Source: Streptomyces orinoci (GTDB taxonomy: Bacteria; Actinomycetota; Actinomycetes; Streptomycetales; Streptomycetaceae). Taken from it: a DNA stretch of 64,000 nt. The translations under genes and the position numbers were made by a program. The DNA is taken from assembly GCF_003121295.1 (NCBI RefSeq), contig NZ_PHNC01000029.1, forward strand, positions 806,001 to 870,000. Direction: 5' to 3'. This document shows, piece after piece, positions 52,215-60,085 of the stretch (position 1 is its first letter; every line of letters begins with the position of its first letter). A model generated the notes under the pieces. That model did not search any database and was not told where the DNA came from. It saw nothing but the letters and a program-made list of their open reading frames with translations.

Positions 52215-54940
52215 GCCATTGCCTTTCCGCTGCCACCGTTGTGCGGGCCCGCCTGGTGCGGGATGCGTGCCGTGTCCGTCTCGGGGTGCGCCTCCTCCAG
52301 GGCGGCGGCCCGCTCGGCGCGCTCATCGACGACCTGGCGCACCGCGCGCAGTACACCCCGGTAGCCGGAGCAGCGGCAGAGGTTGCCGCACAGCGCCTGG
52401 CGGGTCTCCAGCTCGGTCGGGGCGTGGTTGCCCTCCAGGAGGTCATGCACGGTCATCGCCATGCCGGGCACACAGAAGCCGCACTGTACGGCACCACAAT
52501 CGGCCAACGCCCGCTGGACGTCGGAGGGTTGGCCGTTCACGGCCAGGCCCTCGACGGTACGGACCTCCGAGCCGGCCGTGGTCGCGGCGGGCACCAGGCA
52601 GGAGGCCACCAGGCGTCCGTCCACCTGGACCGAGCAGGCTCCGCACTCGCCCTGCGAGCAGCCGTCCTTGGCGCCCGCCAGGCCGAGCCGCTCGCGCAGG
52701 ACGTAGAGCAGGGACTCGCCGATCCAGGCGTCGGTGACGGGACGGTCGGTGCCGTTGACGCGCAGGACGTAGGAGGCGCAGGGGTGTTCGGTGTACGGGC
52801 CGAGGGGGTCTTCGGGGTGGACGAGGTCCGCGGGGTCGGCGGGGTCGGGGTGGGTGATGTCCGGGTGGGTGGCGTCTGGGTGCGCGGGGTCCGTGTGGGC
52901 GGGGTCCGCGTCGGTGTGTTGCGCCGCTTCGGGGTGGGTCGCTTCTGAGTGCGCCGACTCCGGGTGGGGCGCCTGGGGGTGCGCCGTCTCGCGGTGGGTC
53001 GCCTCGGGGTGGGTCGCCTCGGGGTGCTCGTTGGGGCCGTCGAACTCGGGGGCCGTTTCAGGGGTGTTGGAGGCGTTGGAGCCGTTGGATGTGTCGGGGG
53101 TCTGCGTTGCCGTGGGTTCGCCGGGCGACTGGCGGGTTGGGTGCGCCTCGGGTGCCGCGGAGTCTCCGGAAGCCTGGGTTGCTTCGGGCGCGTGGGGCAC
53201 CCGGGTTGCTCGGGGTGCATCAGGCGTCTGGTGCGCTGAGGCCGCCCGGGGCATTTGGGACGCTTCGTGTTCCGCGGCCCCCAGGGGTGTCCGGGATTCC
53301 TGGGTCCGCAGCGATTCCGTGAACTCCTGGTGCGCCAGGGGCTCACGGGGTGCCAGGAGCACCTCGTCGGCCTGGAGGTCAGCGGTCCGCCGGCCGGCCG
53401 ACTGCCGGTCAGCGGCCTGCGAGGCGGCAGGCTGCGGGATGCCGGACCGCGAACCGTCGGAGTGCAGAGCGTCGGAGTGCGAAGGGCCGGCTTCCGCGGT
53501 GGCCGGTTCGGCGGTGGGGGTCGGAGTGGAGGCGGAGCCCGGTTCCGGGGTGGCGGGCACCTCGTCCGTCGCGGCGGCCCAGGCGTCGGCGGGGTATTCG
53601 CCGGATTCATCCCCGGCGGCGACCCGTCCGGAGTCATCGGGGAGCGCGGGCACAGTCCACTGGCCCGAGGCGTCCTGGTGGGCGGCGGGCTGGTGCCAGG
53701 CGCCACTGCCCGTGTCGCCGGGGCGCGGAGCGGGCCATTCCGCGGTCGCCTCCGGGTCGCGGGCGGCGTTCTCCACCGGCGGCCGGCGGTGCAGGGCGTA
53801 CTCGCCGGACTCCTCCACCGGGTCGTCTCCGGCGGCGGGAACGCTCCACTGGCCGGTGGACCCGGGGCCGGCCTGGGAGGCGACCGGGGCGAAGGACCAC
53901 TGGGCGGTGGCGTGGGCTTCCGGGGCGCCGTCGGGGGCATGGCCGTGCACCGGGTCATAGGTGTCGGCGGGCATGGCCCACTCGGTGGTGGCACCGGGCT
54001 GGTAGGGCACGGACGTCCAGCCGTCCGCCGCCTCCGGCGTCCCGGTGGGCGCGGGAGCCGCGGCGGACTGGTGCGCCGAGGGGCGCGGGTCGTTGGGATG
54101 CGCCGTCTGGTGGGGCAGTTGGGACGATGTCTGGTGAAGGGGCTGGTGCGCTACCGGAGTTGCCGGAGGCGTCTGGGACGCCCGAGATGCCTGAGACGCC
54201 TGAAATGTCGGGGGCGTCGGCGAGTGCGGGGCCGCCTGCGACTGCTGGTGCGCGTCAGGATGCGCCTCGCGATGGGCGGCACCATGGACGTCACCATGGG
54301 CAGCGCGATGCGCCTCCGGGTGATGGCCCAGGTGGGCGCCCGGCGCCGTCGGGTGGGCGGTCAGCGGGGTGCCGTGCGGGGGCGTGCCCTGCGCGGCCTG
54401 ATGGGCAGCCAAGTCATGGGGCGCCGCCGGGTAGCCGCCCTGGTGCGGCAGCTGTCCGGGCTGCTGCTGCGAGGGAGCCGGTGCGGCACCGGGGCCGGGC
54501 ACCATGGGCGTGCCCTGGTGCGGGGTGTCGTGGTGCGCCACGTCCTGGTGCGGGACGTTCTGCCGCAGGGCGTTCTGGTGCAGGCCGTCGTCATGCAGAC
54601 CATTGCCGTGCAGGCCGTCGTCATGCAGACCATTGCCGTGCAGGCCGTTGTCATGCAGACCATTGCCGTGCAGGCCGTTGTCACGGGACGCGTCATGAGC
54701 ACCGGGATACGCCGCGCCGGGCGCATGGTGCTGCTGCCAGGAGGCGGCCGCGGGCGGGGTGTAACCGGTGCCGGGGGCGGCCAGCGGGGCCCAGTTGCCG
54801 TTGGTACCGGCGCCATGCGCCAGCAGCTCGGGCGGCAACTGGACGAAGGCGGTGCCCTCGTCGTACTCCATGCCGCGCGGCACCGGCTGCCAGGCGCCTT
54901 CGCCGGGCGTACGGGACTGTGGCTTCTGATCGTCACTCAC
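52211..54940 (-). CDS. 2Fe-2S subunit with a giant His-rich N-terminal extension
   Basis: 909 residues. Residues 718-909 are a normal small subunit of the xanthine dehydrogenase family: CSQGECGACSVQVDG with SCLVPA (plant-type 2Fe-2S) and CGFCVPGM with CGNLCRCSGY (helical 2Fe-2S). Residues 1-717 are a disordered extension: conserved-looking MSDDQKPQSRTPGEGAWQPV head, then His/Gln/Pro/Ala/Thr-rich segments, GLHGNGLHDD repeats (a DNA-level 30-bp tandem repeat at 54581-54683) and Ala-Thr-His-Pro-Glu repeats. Other Streptomyces members carry shorter Pro/Ala extensions as I recall. Coupled to both neighbours by ATGA overlaps. Confidence 0.85.
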   Translation of the reverse strand: MSDDQKPQSRTPGEGAWQPVPRGMEYDEGTAFVQLPPELLAHGAGTNGNWAPLAAPGTGYTPPAAASWQQHHAPGAAYPGAHDASRDNGLHGNGLHDNGLHGNGLHDDGLHGNGLHDDGLHQNALRQNVPHQDVAHHDTPHQGTPMVPGPGAAPAPSQQQPGQLPHQGGYPAAPHDLAAHQAAQGTPPHGTPLTAHPTAPGAHLGHHPEAHRAAHGDVHGAAHREAHPDAHQQSQAAPHSPTPPTFQASQASRASQTPPATPVAHQPLHQTSSQLPHQTAHPNDPRPSAHQSAAAPAPTGTPEAADGWTSVPYQPGATTEWAMPADTYDPVHGHAPDGAPEAHATAQWSFAPVASQAGPGSTGQWSVPAAGDDPVEESGEYALHRRPPVENAARDPEATAEWPAPRPGDTGSGAWHQPAAHQDASGQWTVPALPDDSGRVAAGDESGEYPADAWAAATDEVPATPEPGSASTPTPTAEPATAEAGPSHSDALHSDGSRSGIPQPAASQAADRQSAGRRTADLQADEVLLAPREPLAHQEFTESLRTQESRTPLGAAEHEASQMPRAASAHQTPDAPRATRVPHAPEATQASGDSAAPEAHPTRQSPGEPTATQTPDTSNGSNASNTPETAPEFDGPNEHPEATHPEATHRETAHPQAPHPESAHSEATHPEAAQHTDADPAHTDPAHPDATHPDITHPDPADPADLVHPEDPLGPYTEHPCASYVLRVNGTDRPVTDAWIGESLLYVLRERLGLAGAKDGCSQGECGACSVQVDGRLVASCLVPAATTAGSEVRTVEGLAVNGQPSDVQRALADCGAVQCGFCVPGMAMTVHDLLEGNHAPTELETRQALCGNLCRCSGYRGVLRAVRQVVDERAERAAALEEAHPETDTARIPHQAGPHNGGSGKAMA
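54581..54683. repeat. 30-bp tandem repeat inside the FeS subunit gene
   Basis: About 3.4 units of CAGGCCGTCGTCATGCAGAC-type sequence (unit CAGGCCGTYGTCATGCAGACCATTGCCGTG described as 30 bp), each coding ten residues of NGLH(D/N)DGLHG type. Units differ by single bases. Probably slippage-prone and length variable. Confidence 0.85.
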
Positions 54941-55824
54941 GCGAGTGCCCTCCCCAGTGCTCGGCGGGCCAGAGTGGCCACCGTACGCCGCAGGTGCAGC
55001 ACGGCGGGCGGCAGGGTCCCCGGCTCGGTCCCGTCGGGGCCGGGCGCGGGGTCGGGGATACAGGCGGCGGCCACATAGTCGCCGAAGGCGGCACAGGCCT
55101 CGGGGGCCAGGGTGCGTTCGCCGTCCCAGTCGATGAGCGAGGCCACCCAGTGCTCGGCCTCATAGGGCCGCAGCGGCATGGGGGCCACCGCGCCCACCGC
55201 GCAGCGGACCATCCGCCGGGCCGGGTCCAGCACCACGGCCACCGAGGCGACGGCGCGGCTGGGGCCGGTGCGGCTGGTGGCCTTGAGGAAGACCTGTGGG
55301 GCGTACAGCAGGGGAACCCTTACGTAGCCGATGAGTTCGCCCGGGGCCAGCATCTCCACTCCGGCCAGCAGCCGGCCCACCGGGATCTCCCGGCGGCCGC
55401 CGGGACCCACGATGACCAGGGACGCCTCCAGGGCGGCCAGCACGGGCAGCGCGTCACCGGTGGGGGCGGCGGTGACGATATTGCCGCCCAGGGTGCCCGC
55501 GTTGCGGATCTGCGGGGGGCCTGCGGCCCGGGCGGCGGCGGCCAGCGCCGGGATGAGCGCGGCGAAGTCGGGCCGTCCCATACGGGCGTGGGTGAGTCCG
55601 GCGCCCAGCAGGGCGTGCCCGTCCTGGTACTGCCAGCCGCGGATCTCGCTGATCCGGCCCAGGCCGACCAGTGCCGCGGGCCGCAGCAGCCCGGAGTTGA
55701 CGGCTGCCATCAGGTCCGTGCCACCCGCCACGGGCACGGCGGCGGGCATGGCGGCCAGCGCCGCCACGGCCTCGTCCAGCGAGCCCGGCAACGTCACGGT
55801 GTGCGCCGCCTGCGGTGCGTGCAT
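54937..55824 (-). CDS. FAD-binding subunit of the oxidoreductase
   Basis: 295 residues, CoxM/CutM-type medium subunit. FAD site: VAGGTDLMAAVNSGLLRPA and IRNAGTLGGNIVTAAPTGD; C-terminal domain with AVAPMPLRPYEAEHW. Start MHAPQAAHTVTLPG at ATG 55824. Four-base overlap with the FeS subunit ATG. With the following two genes it encodes a complete three-subunit molybdo-flavo-FeS enzyme transcribed medium-small-large. Confidence 0.88.
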   Translation of the reverse strand: MHAPQAAHTVTLPGSLDEAVAALAAMPAAVPVAGGTDLMAAVNSGLLRPAALVGLGRISEIRGWQYQDGHALLGAGLTHARMGRPDFAALIPALAAAARAAGPPQIRNAGTLGGNIVTAAPTGDALPVLAALEASLVIVGPGGRREIPVGRLLAGVEMLAPGELIGYVRVPLLYAPQVFLKATSRTGPSRAVASVAVVLDPARRMVRCAVGAVAPMPLRPYEAEHWVASLIDWDGERTLAPEACAAFGDYVAAACIPDPAPGPDGTEPGTLPPAVLHLRRTVATLARRALGRALA

Positions 55825-55960
55825 GGTCAACCCAGCTGCCCCTTCCCCGGTGATCCCGGCCGTTCCCGCCGTACGGTACGTGCTGTCGGCCCGGACGTGG
55901 CAACTCTGGCACATCTTCCGCCTCTGCCGACGCCAGGGTCCGTGAACCGCGGAATCCCGT

Positions 55961-56002
55961 ACGCCGCCGGAGCCCGGCCACCGGGCCGGGCTCCGGCGGC
56001 GT
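55961..56002. promoter_or_regulatory. Strong hairpin in the leader of the oxidoreductase operon
   Basis: 19-bp perfect stem (ACGCCGCCGGAGCCCGGCC and complement) with loop ACCG, 137 bp upstream of the FAD subunit start. No gene stop is close on either strand, so it is more likely an RNA leader structure than a simple terminator; a short frame with AAGGA before ATG 56026 runs through it on the minus strand. Confidence 0.6.
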
Positions 56003-56051
56003 CTCCGTTGTGCGGCGGATTGCCATCTTTGGGGTTCCTTGTACGACTTAC

Positions 56052-56075
56052 CACGGTGTGTGAAGGTCCACCGTG
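56052..56075. promoter_or_regulatory. Inverted repeat upstream of the oxidoreductase operon
   Basis: CACGGTG - 10 bp - CACCGTG dyad, upstream of the hairpin in the minus-strand direction. Candidate operator; no regulator gene nearby. Confidence 0.4.
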
Positions 56076-56738
56076 CCAGGGGCGCGCGGCACGGACCGTC
56101 ACCTTCCGGGTTGCCTCACACGATCGGGGACGGGTCCTCGATCGGGCGTCCGAGCGGCCGGACTGCGTGAACTCCGGCCAATACGGCGCCTGTGGGCTGG
56201 GCAAGGGCGGGATCCGGTTCCGTTTGCCGCCCGGGCACTGCCACCTCGAACGGCCCGGCTGCCGCCGTCACGGCCGGTCACGGGAACACCGAATGCCCGG
56301 GCCCCCGTTGGCCCGGCCCCTGGGGCCCAGGGCGTGCCGGTGGACGGACTCCGGCATCCCGCACCACCGGGCACCGCTTTTCCGTTACGCCCCAATAAGA
56401 CCATTTTCAGGGCGGATTGACGGGTGAACGGCAGCGGGTGGAGGGCGCGGGCGGCTGTTGGCGCGCGGCCGCGTTTCAATCCAACGCTGCGGGCGGTCAC
56501 TTGGGCTCTGCCCGGCAGCCATTGGGCAGCGCCGTCGCCGAGTAGTACGGTCCCGCGACGCGGGACGAGGAACCGTCCCGGTAACCGGCCGGCAGCGGGC
56601 AGCGCAGTGAACGCCGCCGGAGAACCCCGTCCGGGTATACGAACGGCCCCCCGGCGCGGGTGAACGCGGCCAGGGAGCCGTACAGCACTCGGAGGCGGCC
56701 GGCCGGGCGGCCGCTTGTCGCCGCCGCCCTCGCCGCGG
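56076..56738. other. Long stretch without a supported gene
   Basis: 663 bp between the oxidoreductase leader and the DUF3039 gene. Several GC-rich frames are open on both strands, but none shows a believable product, RBS or domain. Contains inverted GC repeats (for example around 56560-56590, CGACGCGGGACGAGG) and is AT-richer at 56395-56430 near a CCCCAATAAGACC string. May hold promoters of both units. Confidence 0.35.
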
Positions 56739-57029
56739 CTACTTCTTGTCGCCGCCCTTGCCGCCCTTGTCGTCTCCGCCGGCTCCCATGCCGTCGAAGA
56801 TCTCCTTGCACATGGGGCAGACCGGGTACTTCTTGGGGTCGCGCCCCGGAACCCAGACCTTGCCGCACAGGGCGACCACCGGAGACCCGGAGAGCGCGCT
56901 CTCCATGATCTTGTCCTTCTGAACGTAATGGGCGTAGCGCTCGTGGTCGCCGTCGCCATGCGACACCTGCGGCGTCGGCTCTACGAGGGTGCCGGTCCCT
57001 GCCCCGCGCTCGGGCTCAAGAGTGCTCAT
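56739..57029 (-). CDS. DUF3039 family protein
   Basis: 96-residue cytoplasmic protein with a small metal-like core: VALCGKVWVPGRDPKKYPVCPMCKEIF, visible as CGKVWVP and PVCPMCKE, three Cys, as expected for DUF3039. N-terminal acidic part (STLEPERGAG), Lys/Gly-rich end. ATG 57029. Conserved in actinobacteria near murA and YqgE. Function unknown. Confidence 0.85.
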   Translation of the reverse strand: MSTLEPERGAGTGTLVEPTPQVSHGDGDHERYAHYVQKDKIMESALSGSPVVALCGKVWVPGRDPKKYPVCPMCKEIFDGMGAGGDDKGGKGGDKK

Positions 57030-57095
57030 GGTCCCCAAGGGTACTGGGCAGCGGCGCACGGGGTCGGGGCGACGGCGCCCGGCGGGACCGGGGAG

Positions 57096-57692
57096 TCAGT
57101 TGAGGCTTGGATCGTCCGGATAGGTGGCCACCATGGCCAGCTCATTGCGCTGGCGGCGCAGGACGGCCCGCCAGAGGTGGGCGGGGTCCGGAGAGGAGAC
57201 GTCACCGGGCTCGGACTCCACCACATACCAGGCACCCTCCACCAGCTCGTCCTCCAGCTGGCCCGGGCCCCAGCCCGCGTATCCGGCGAAGATCCGCAGC
57301 GAGCCCAGGGCGGTGCGCAGCAGCTCCGGCGGGGCCTCCAGATCGACCAGGCCGATGGCCCCGTGCACCCGGCGCCAGCCCACCGGATCGGCCCGGCCGG
57401 CACTGCCCCCCGGCCGGTCGGGCGGCGGCTCGCCGGGGACCACGGCCACCCCCAGCGCGGAGTCCAGGGAGACCGGGCCGCCCTGGAAGACCACGCCCGG
57501 CTCGCCGGCCAGCGGGGCCCAGGGCTCCAGGACATCGCCGACCCCGACCGGGGTCGGGCGGTTGAGGACCACCCCGAGGGAGCCCTCCTCGTCATGGTCG
57601 AGCACCAGCACCACGGCGCGGTCGAAGTTCGGGTCCGCCAGTGCCGGTGTGGCGACGAGCAGCCGTCCGGTGAGCGAGGACACCTCGGTCAT
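57096..57692 (-). CDS. YqgE/AlgH family protein (UPF0301)
   Basis: 198 residues. UPF0301 features: LTGRLLVATPALADPNFDRAVVLVLDHDEEG read as LTGRLLVATPALAD and GSLGVVLNRPT, then GGPVSLDSALGVAVV, RIFAGYAGWGPGQLEDELVEG and WYVVESEPGD. ATG 57692. A cytoplasmic fold of unknown biochemical role, co-located with DUF3039 on the same strand (66 bp apart) and divergent from murA. Confidence 0.92.
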   Translation of the reverse strand: MTEVSSLTGRLLVATPALADPNFDRAVVLVLDHDEEGSLGVVLNRPTPVGVGDVLEPWAPLAGEPGVVFQGGPVSLDSALGVAVVPGEPPPDRPGGSAGRADPVGWRRVHGAIGLVDLEAPPELLRTALGSLRIFAGYAGWGPGQLEDELVEGAWYVVESEPGDVSSPDPAHLWRAVLRRQRNELAMVATYPDDPSLN

Positions 57693-57944
57693 GGCGACAT
57701 GATCCCGCATTTCGGGTGCCCTGGGGGAGTGGAATCCCGGACCGGGTATGGACCGGGCGGTGCGGCGGGGGGCGCGGAGACCGGTGGCCGGGGCGCGCGC
57801 TAACCGGTAGCTATCACTCCGTTAACACAGCGTGTTGTGACAAATTCATGACGTACGGAGAAGGGGCCGGGGGCGGATTTCGGAGGCTCCGGTCGCATTA
57901 CCCTTTCTTCTTGCCCCCTGCCCAACTCCAGGAACGCGAGATCC

Positions 57945-59282
57945 ATGACCGTCACTGACGATGTCCTGCTTGTCCACGGCGGTACCCCGCTCGAGGGCGA
58001 GATCCGTGTCCGCGGTGCGAAGAACCTCGTGCCCAAGGCCATGGTCGCCGCGCTGCTCGGCAGCGGTCCCAGCCGGCTGCGCAACGTCCCCGACATCCGG
58101 GACGTGCGTGTGGTGCGCGGACTGCTTCAGCTGCACGGTGTGACGGTGCGCCCCGGCGACGAGCCCGGTGAGCTGATCCTCGATCCCTCGCGGGTGGAGA
58201 GCGCCAATGTCGCCGACATCGACGCGCACGCCGGTTCCTCGCGCATCCCGATCCTCTTCTGCGGCCCGCTGCTGCACCGGCTGGGCCATGCCTTCATCCC
58301 GGGCCTGGGCGGCTGTGACATCGGCGGCCGTCCCATCGACTTCCACTTCGAGGTGCTGCGCCAGTTCGGCGCGACCATCGAGAAGCGGGCGGACGGGCAG
58401 TACCTGGAGGCCCCGCAGCGGCTGCGCGGCACCAAGATCCAGCTGCCGTACCCCTCGGTGGGCGCCACCGAGCAGGTGCTGCTGACGGCCGTACTGGCCG
58501 AGGGCGTCACCGAGCTGTCCAACGCGGCCGTGGAGCCGGAGATCGAGGACCTCATCTGCGTGCTGCAGAAGATGGGCGCCATCATCTCCATGGACACCGA
58601 CCGCACCATCCGCATCACCGGTGTGGACTCGCTGGGCGGCTACAACCACCGCGCCCTGCCGGACCGCCTGGAGTCGGCCTCCTGGGCCAGCGCGGCGCTG
58701 GCCACCAAGGGCAACATCTATGTCCGCGGCGCCAGCCAGCGCGAGATGATGACCTTCCTCAACACCTACCGCAAGGTCGGCGGCGCCTTCGAGATCGACG
58801 ACGAGGGCATCCGCTTCTGGCACCCGGGCGGTGAGCTCAACGCCATAGCGCTGGAGACGGACGTCCACCCGGGCTTCCAGACCGACTGGCAGCAGCCGCT
58901 GGTGGTGGCCCTGACTCAGGCGTCCGGGCTGTCCATCGTCCATGAGACGGTCTATGAGTCGCGGCTGGGCTTCACCTCGGCGCTGAACCAGATGGGCGCG
59001 CACATCCAGCTCTACCGGGAGTGCCTGGGCGGTTCGGCGTGCCGGTTCGGGCAGCGGAACTTCCTGCACTCGGCGGTGGTGTCCGGGCCGACCAAGCTGC
59101 AGGGTGCGGATCTGGTGATCCCGGACCTGCGGGGCGGGTTCTCCTATCTGATCGCCGCGCTGGCGGCGGAGGGGACGTCCCGGGTGCACGGGATCGACCT
59201 GATCAACCGCGGCTACGAGAACTTTATGCAGAAGCTGCGGGATCTGGGGGCTCAGGTGGAGCTGCCGGGTTCTGAGGTCTGA
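57945..59282 (+). CDS. murA: UDP-GlcNAc enolpyruvyl transferase
   Basis: First committed step of peptidoglycan synthesis: adds enolpyruvate from PEP to UDP-GlcNAc. 445 residues, GAKNLVPKAMVAALL at the N-terminus (Lys/Asn of substrate site), the active-site loop FIPGLGGCDIGGRPIDFH with the fosfomycin-target Cys, PLVVALTQASG and FSYLIAALAAEG at the end. Promoter lies in the 252 bp from yqgE, and a strong terminator follows. The residue is Cys, so fosfomycin sensitivity is expected in principle. Confidence 0.97.
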   Translation: MTVTDDVLLVHGGTPLEGEIRVRGAKNLVPKAMVAALLGSGPSRLRNVPDIRDVRVVRGLLQLHGVTVRPGDEPGELILDPSRVESANVADIDAHAGSSRIPILFCGPLLHRLGHAFIPGLGGCDIGGRPIDFHFEVLRQFGATIEKRADGQYLEAPQRLRGTKIQLPYPSVGATEQVLLTAVLAEGVTELSNAAVEPEIEDLICVLQKMGAIISMDTDRTIRITGVDSLGGYNHRALPDRLESASWASAALATKGNIYVRGASQREMMTFLNTYRKVGGAFEIDDEGIRFWHPGGELNAIALETDVHPGFQTDWQQPLVVALTQASGLSIVHETVYESRLGFTSALNQMGAHIQLYRECLGGSACRFGQRNFLHSAVVSGPTKLQGADLVIPDLRGGFSYLIAALAAEGTSRVHGIDLINRGYENFMQKLRDLGAQVELPGSEV

Positions 59283-59449
59283 CGCGTCCACGGCGCCGTG
59301 GGGCGGGTTCCGGGGTCTTGGACCCTGGGCCCGCCTCTTTGTTTTCCGGGTGCGGGATGGTGGGTGGCTGGTCGCGCCCGCGCGGCGGAGCCGCATATCG
59401 GATACCGCCCCGCGCCCCTTACGGGGCGCCCCTGGCGGCCCCGGGTACG

Positions 59450-59490
59450 CCGAAGGGCGGCCACCCTGGTCCGGGGTGGCCGCCCTTCGG
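59450..59490. terminator. Bidirectional terminator between murA and hup
   Basis: 16-bp perfect stem (CCGAAGGGCGGCCACC and complement) with a 9-base loop. It lies between converging murA and hup stops, 12 bp from the hup stop. Confidence 0.85.
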
Positions 59491-59501
59491 CGGTAAGAGC
59501 C

Positions 59502-59783
59502 TTACTTGCCCTTGGCGGCTTCCTTGAGCTTGGAGCCCGCGGAGACCTTCACGCTGTAACCGGCAGCGATCTGGATCGGCTCGCCCGTCTGCGGGTTACG
59601 GGCGGTGCGAGCGGCACGGTGGGTGCGCTCGAAGGTCAGGAAGCCGGGGATGGTCACCTTCTCGTCGCCCTTGGCGACGACCTCACCGACGGTCTCGGCG
59701 AGGGCGGCCAGCACGGCGTCGGCGTCCTTGCGGGTCACCTCGGCACGGTCGGCCAGAGCGGCCACCAGCTCACTGCGGTTCAT
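59502..59783 (-). CDS. hup: HU nucleoid protein
   Basis: 93-residue histone-like DNA-bending protein, small HU type. Start MNRSELVAALADRAEVTRKD at ATG 59783; GFLTFERTHRAARTARNPQTGEPIQ is the beta-arm region, the end KEAAKGK is basic. S. coelicolor has this one next to murA (hupA) and a second HU with a Lys-rich tail elsewhere; this is the former. Confidence 0.96.
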   Translation of the reverse strand: MNRSELVAALADRAEVTRKDADAVLAALAETVGEVVAKGDEKVTIPGFLTFERTHRAARTARNPQTGEPIQIAAGYSVKVSAGSKLKEAAKGK

Positions 59784-60085
59784 GTTGTACTCCCGTGTTC
59801 TTCTTGCCAATGAGGCGTGAGATCGAAGCCGATGCTGCCAGGGCCCTCGGACAGTCCCCGGACCCGGGTCCGCCACTAGATCCCTCGCGCCCTAGGGGAT
59901 GCCCCCTGGACGGAGTCCTCGGGGGAGCATCCTGCCCCCACCAGTGGCGGGAAAGCCAATCCGGCACCCTGGAGAGTCACACGGAAAGCGCCACAGCCTC
60001 GGATGGGGCCGCGTTTTCGCGGCCCGATTGCTGCCCGACACCCTATGGGGGGCGCCGGAGCCCAGTGTCACGCGACGCGCCGCGT
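59784..60085. other. Promoter region of hup
   Basis: 302 bp without a gene. Upstream of hup on the minus strand; carries the hairpin at 60006 and a lower-GC patch near 59800-59830. Confidence 0.4.
60006..60025 (-). terminator. Hairpin after the malic enzyme gene
   Basis: GGGCCGCG/CGCGGCCC stem with TTTT loop, about 60 bp beyond the malic enzyme stop. Short but perfectly paired. Confidence 0.55.

Noticed and set aside
54581..54683. CRISPR-like direct repeats
   Set aside because: Units are contiguous with no spacers, in frame within a coding gene, and encode ten-residue repeats. It is a coding tandem repeat.
55454..56026. 190-codon minus-strand frame starting at 56026 with a good RBS
   Set aside because: Beyond its first codons it overlaps the FAD subunit in another frame and has artefact composition. 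Only the possibility of a short leader was kept.
53350..56427. 1025-codon plus-strand open frame
   Set aside because: It runs opposite to well-supported FeS and FAD subunit genes; its Arg/Pro/Ala-rich translation is the usual GC-driven antisense artefact.
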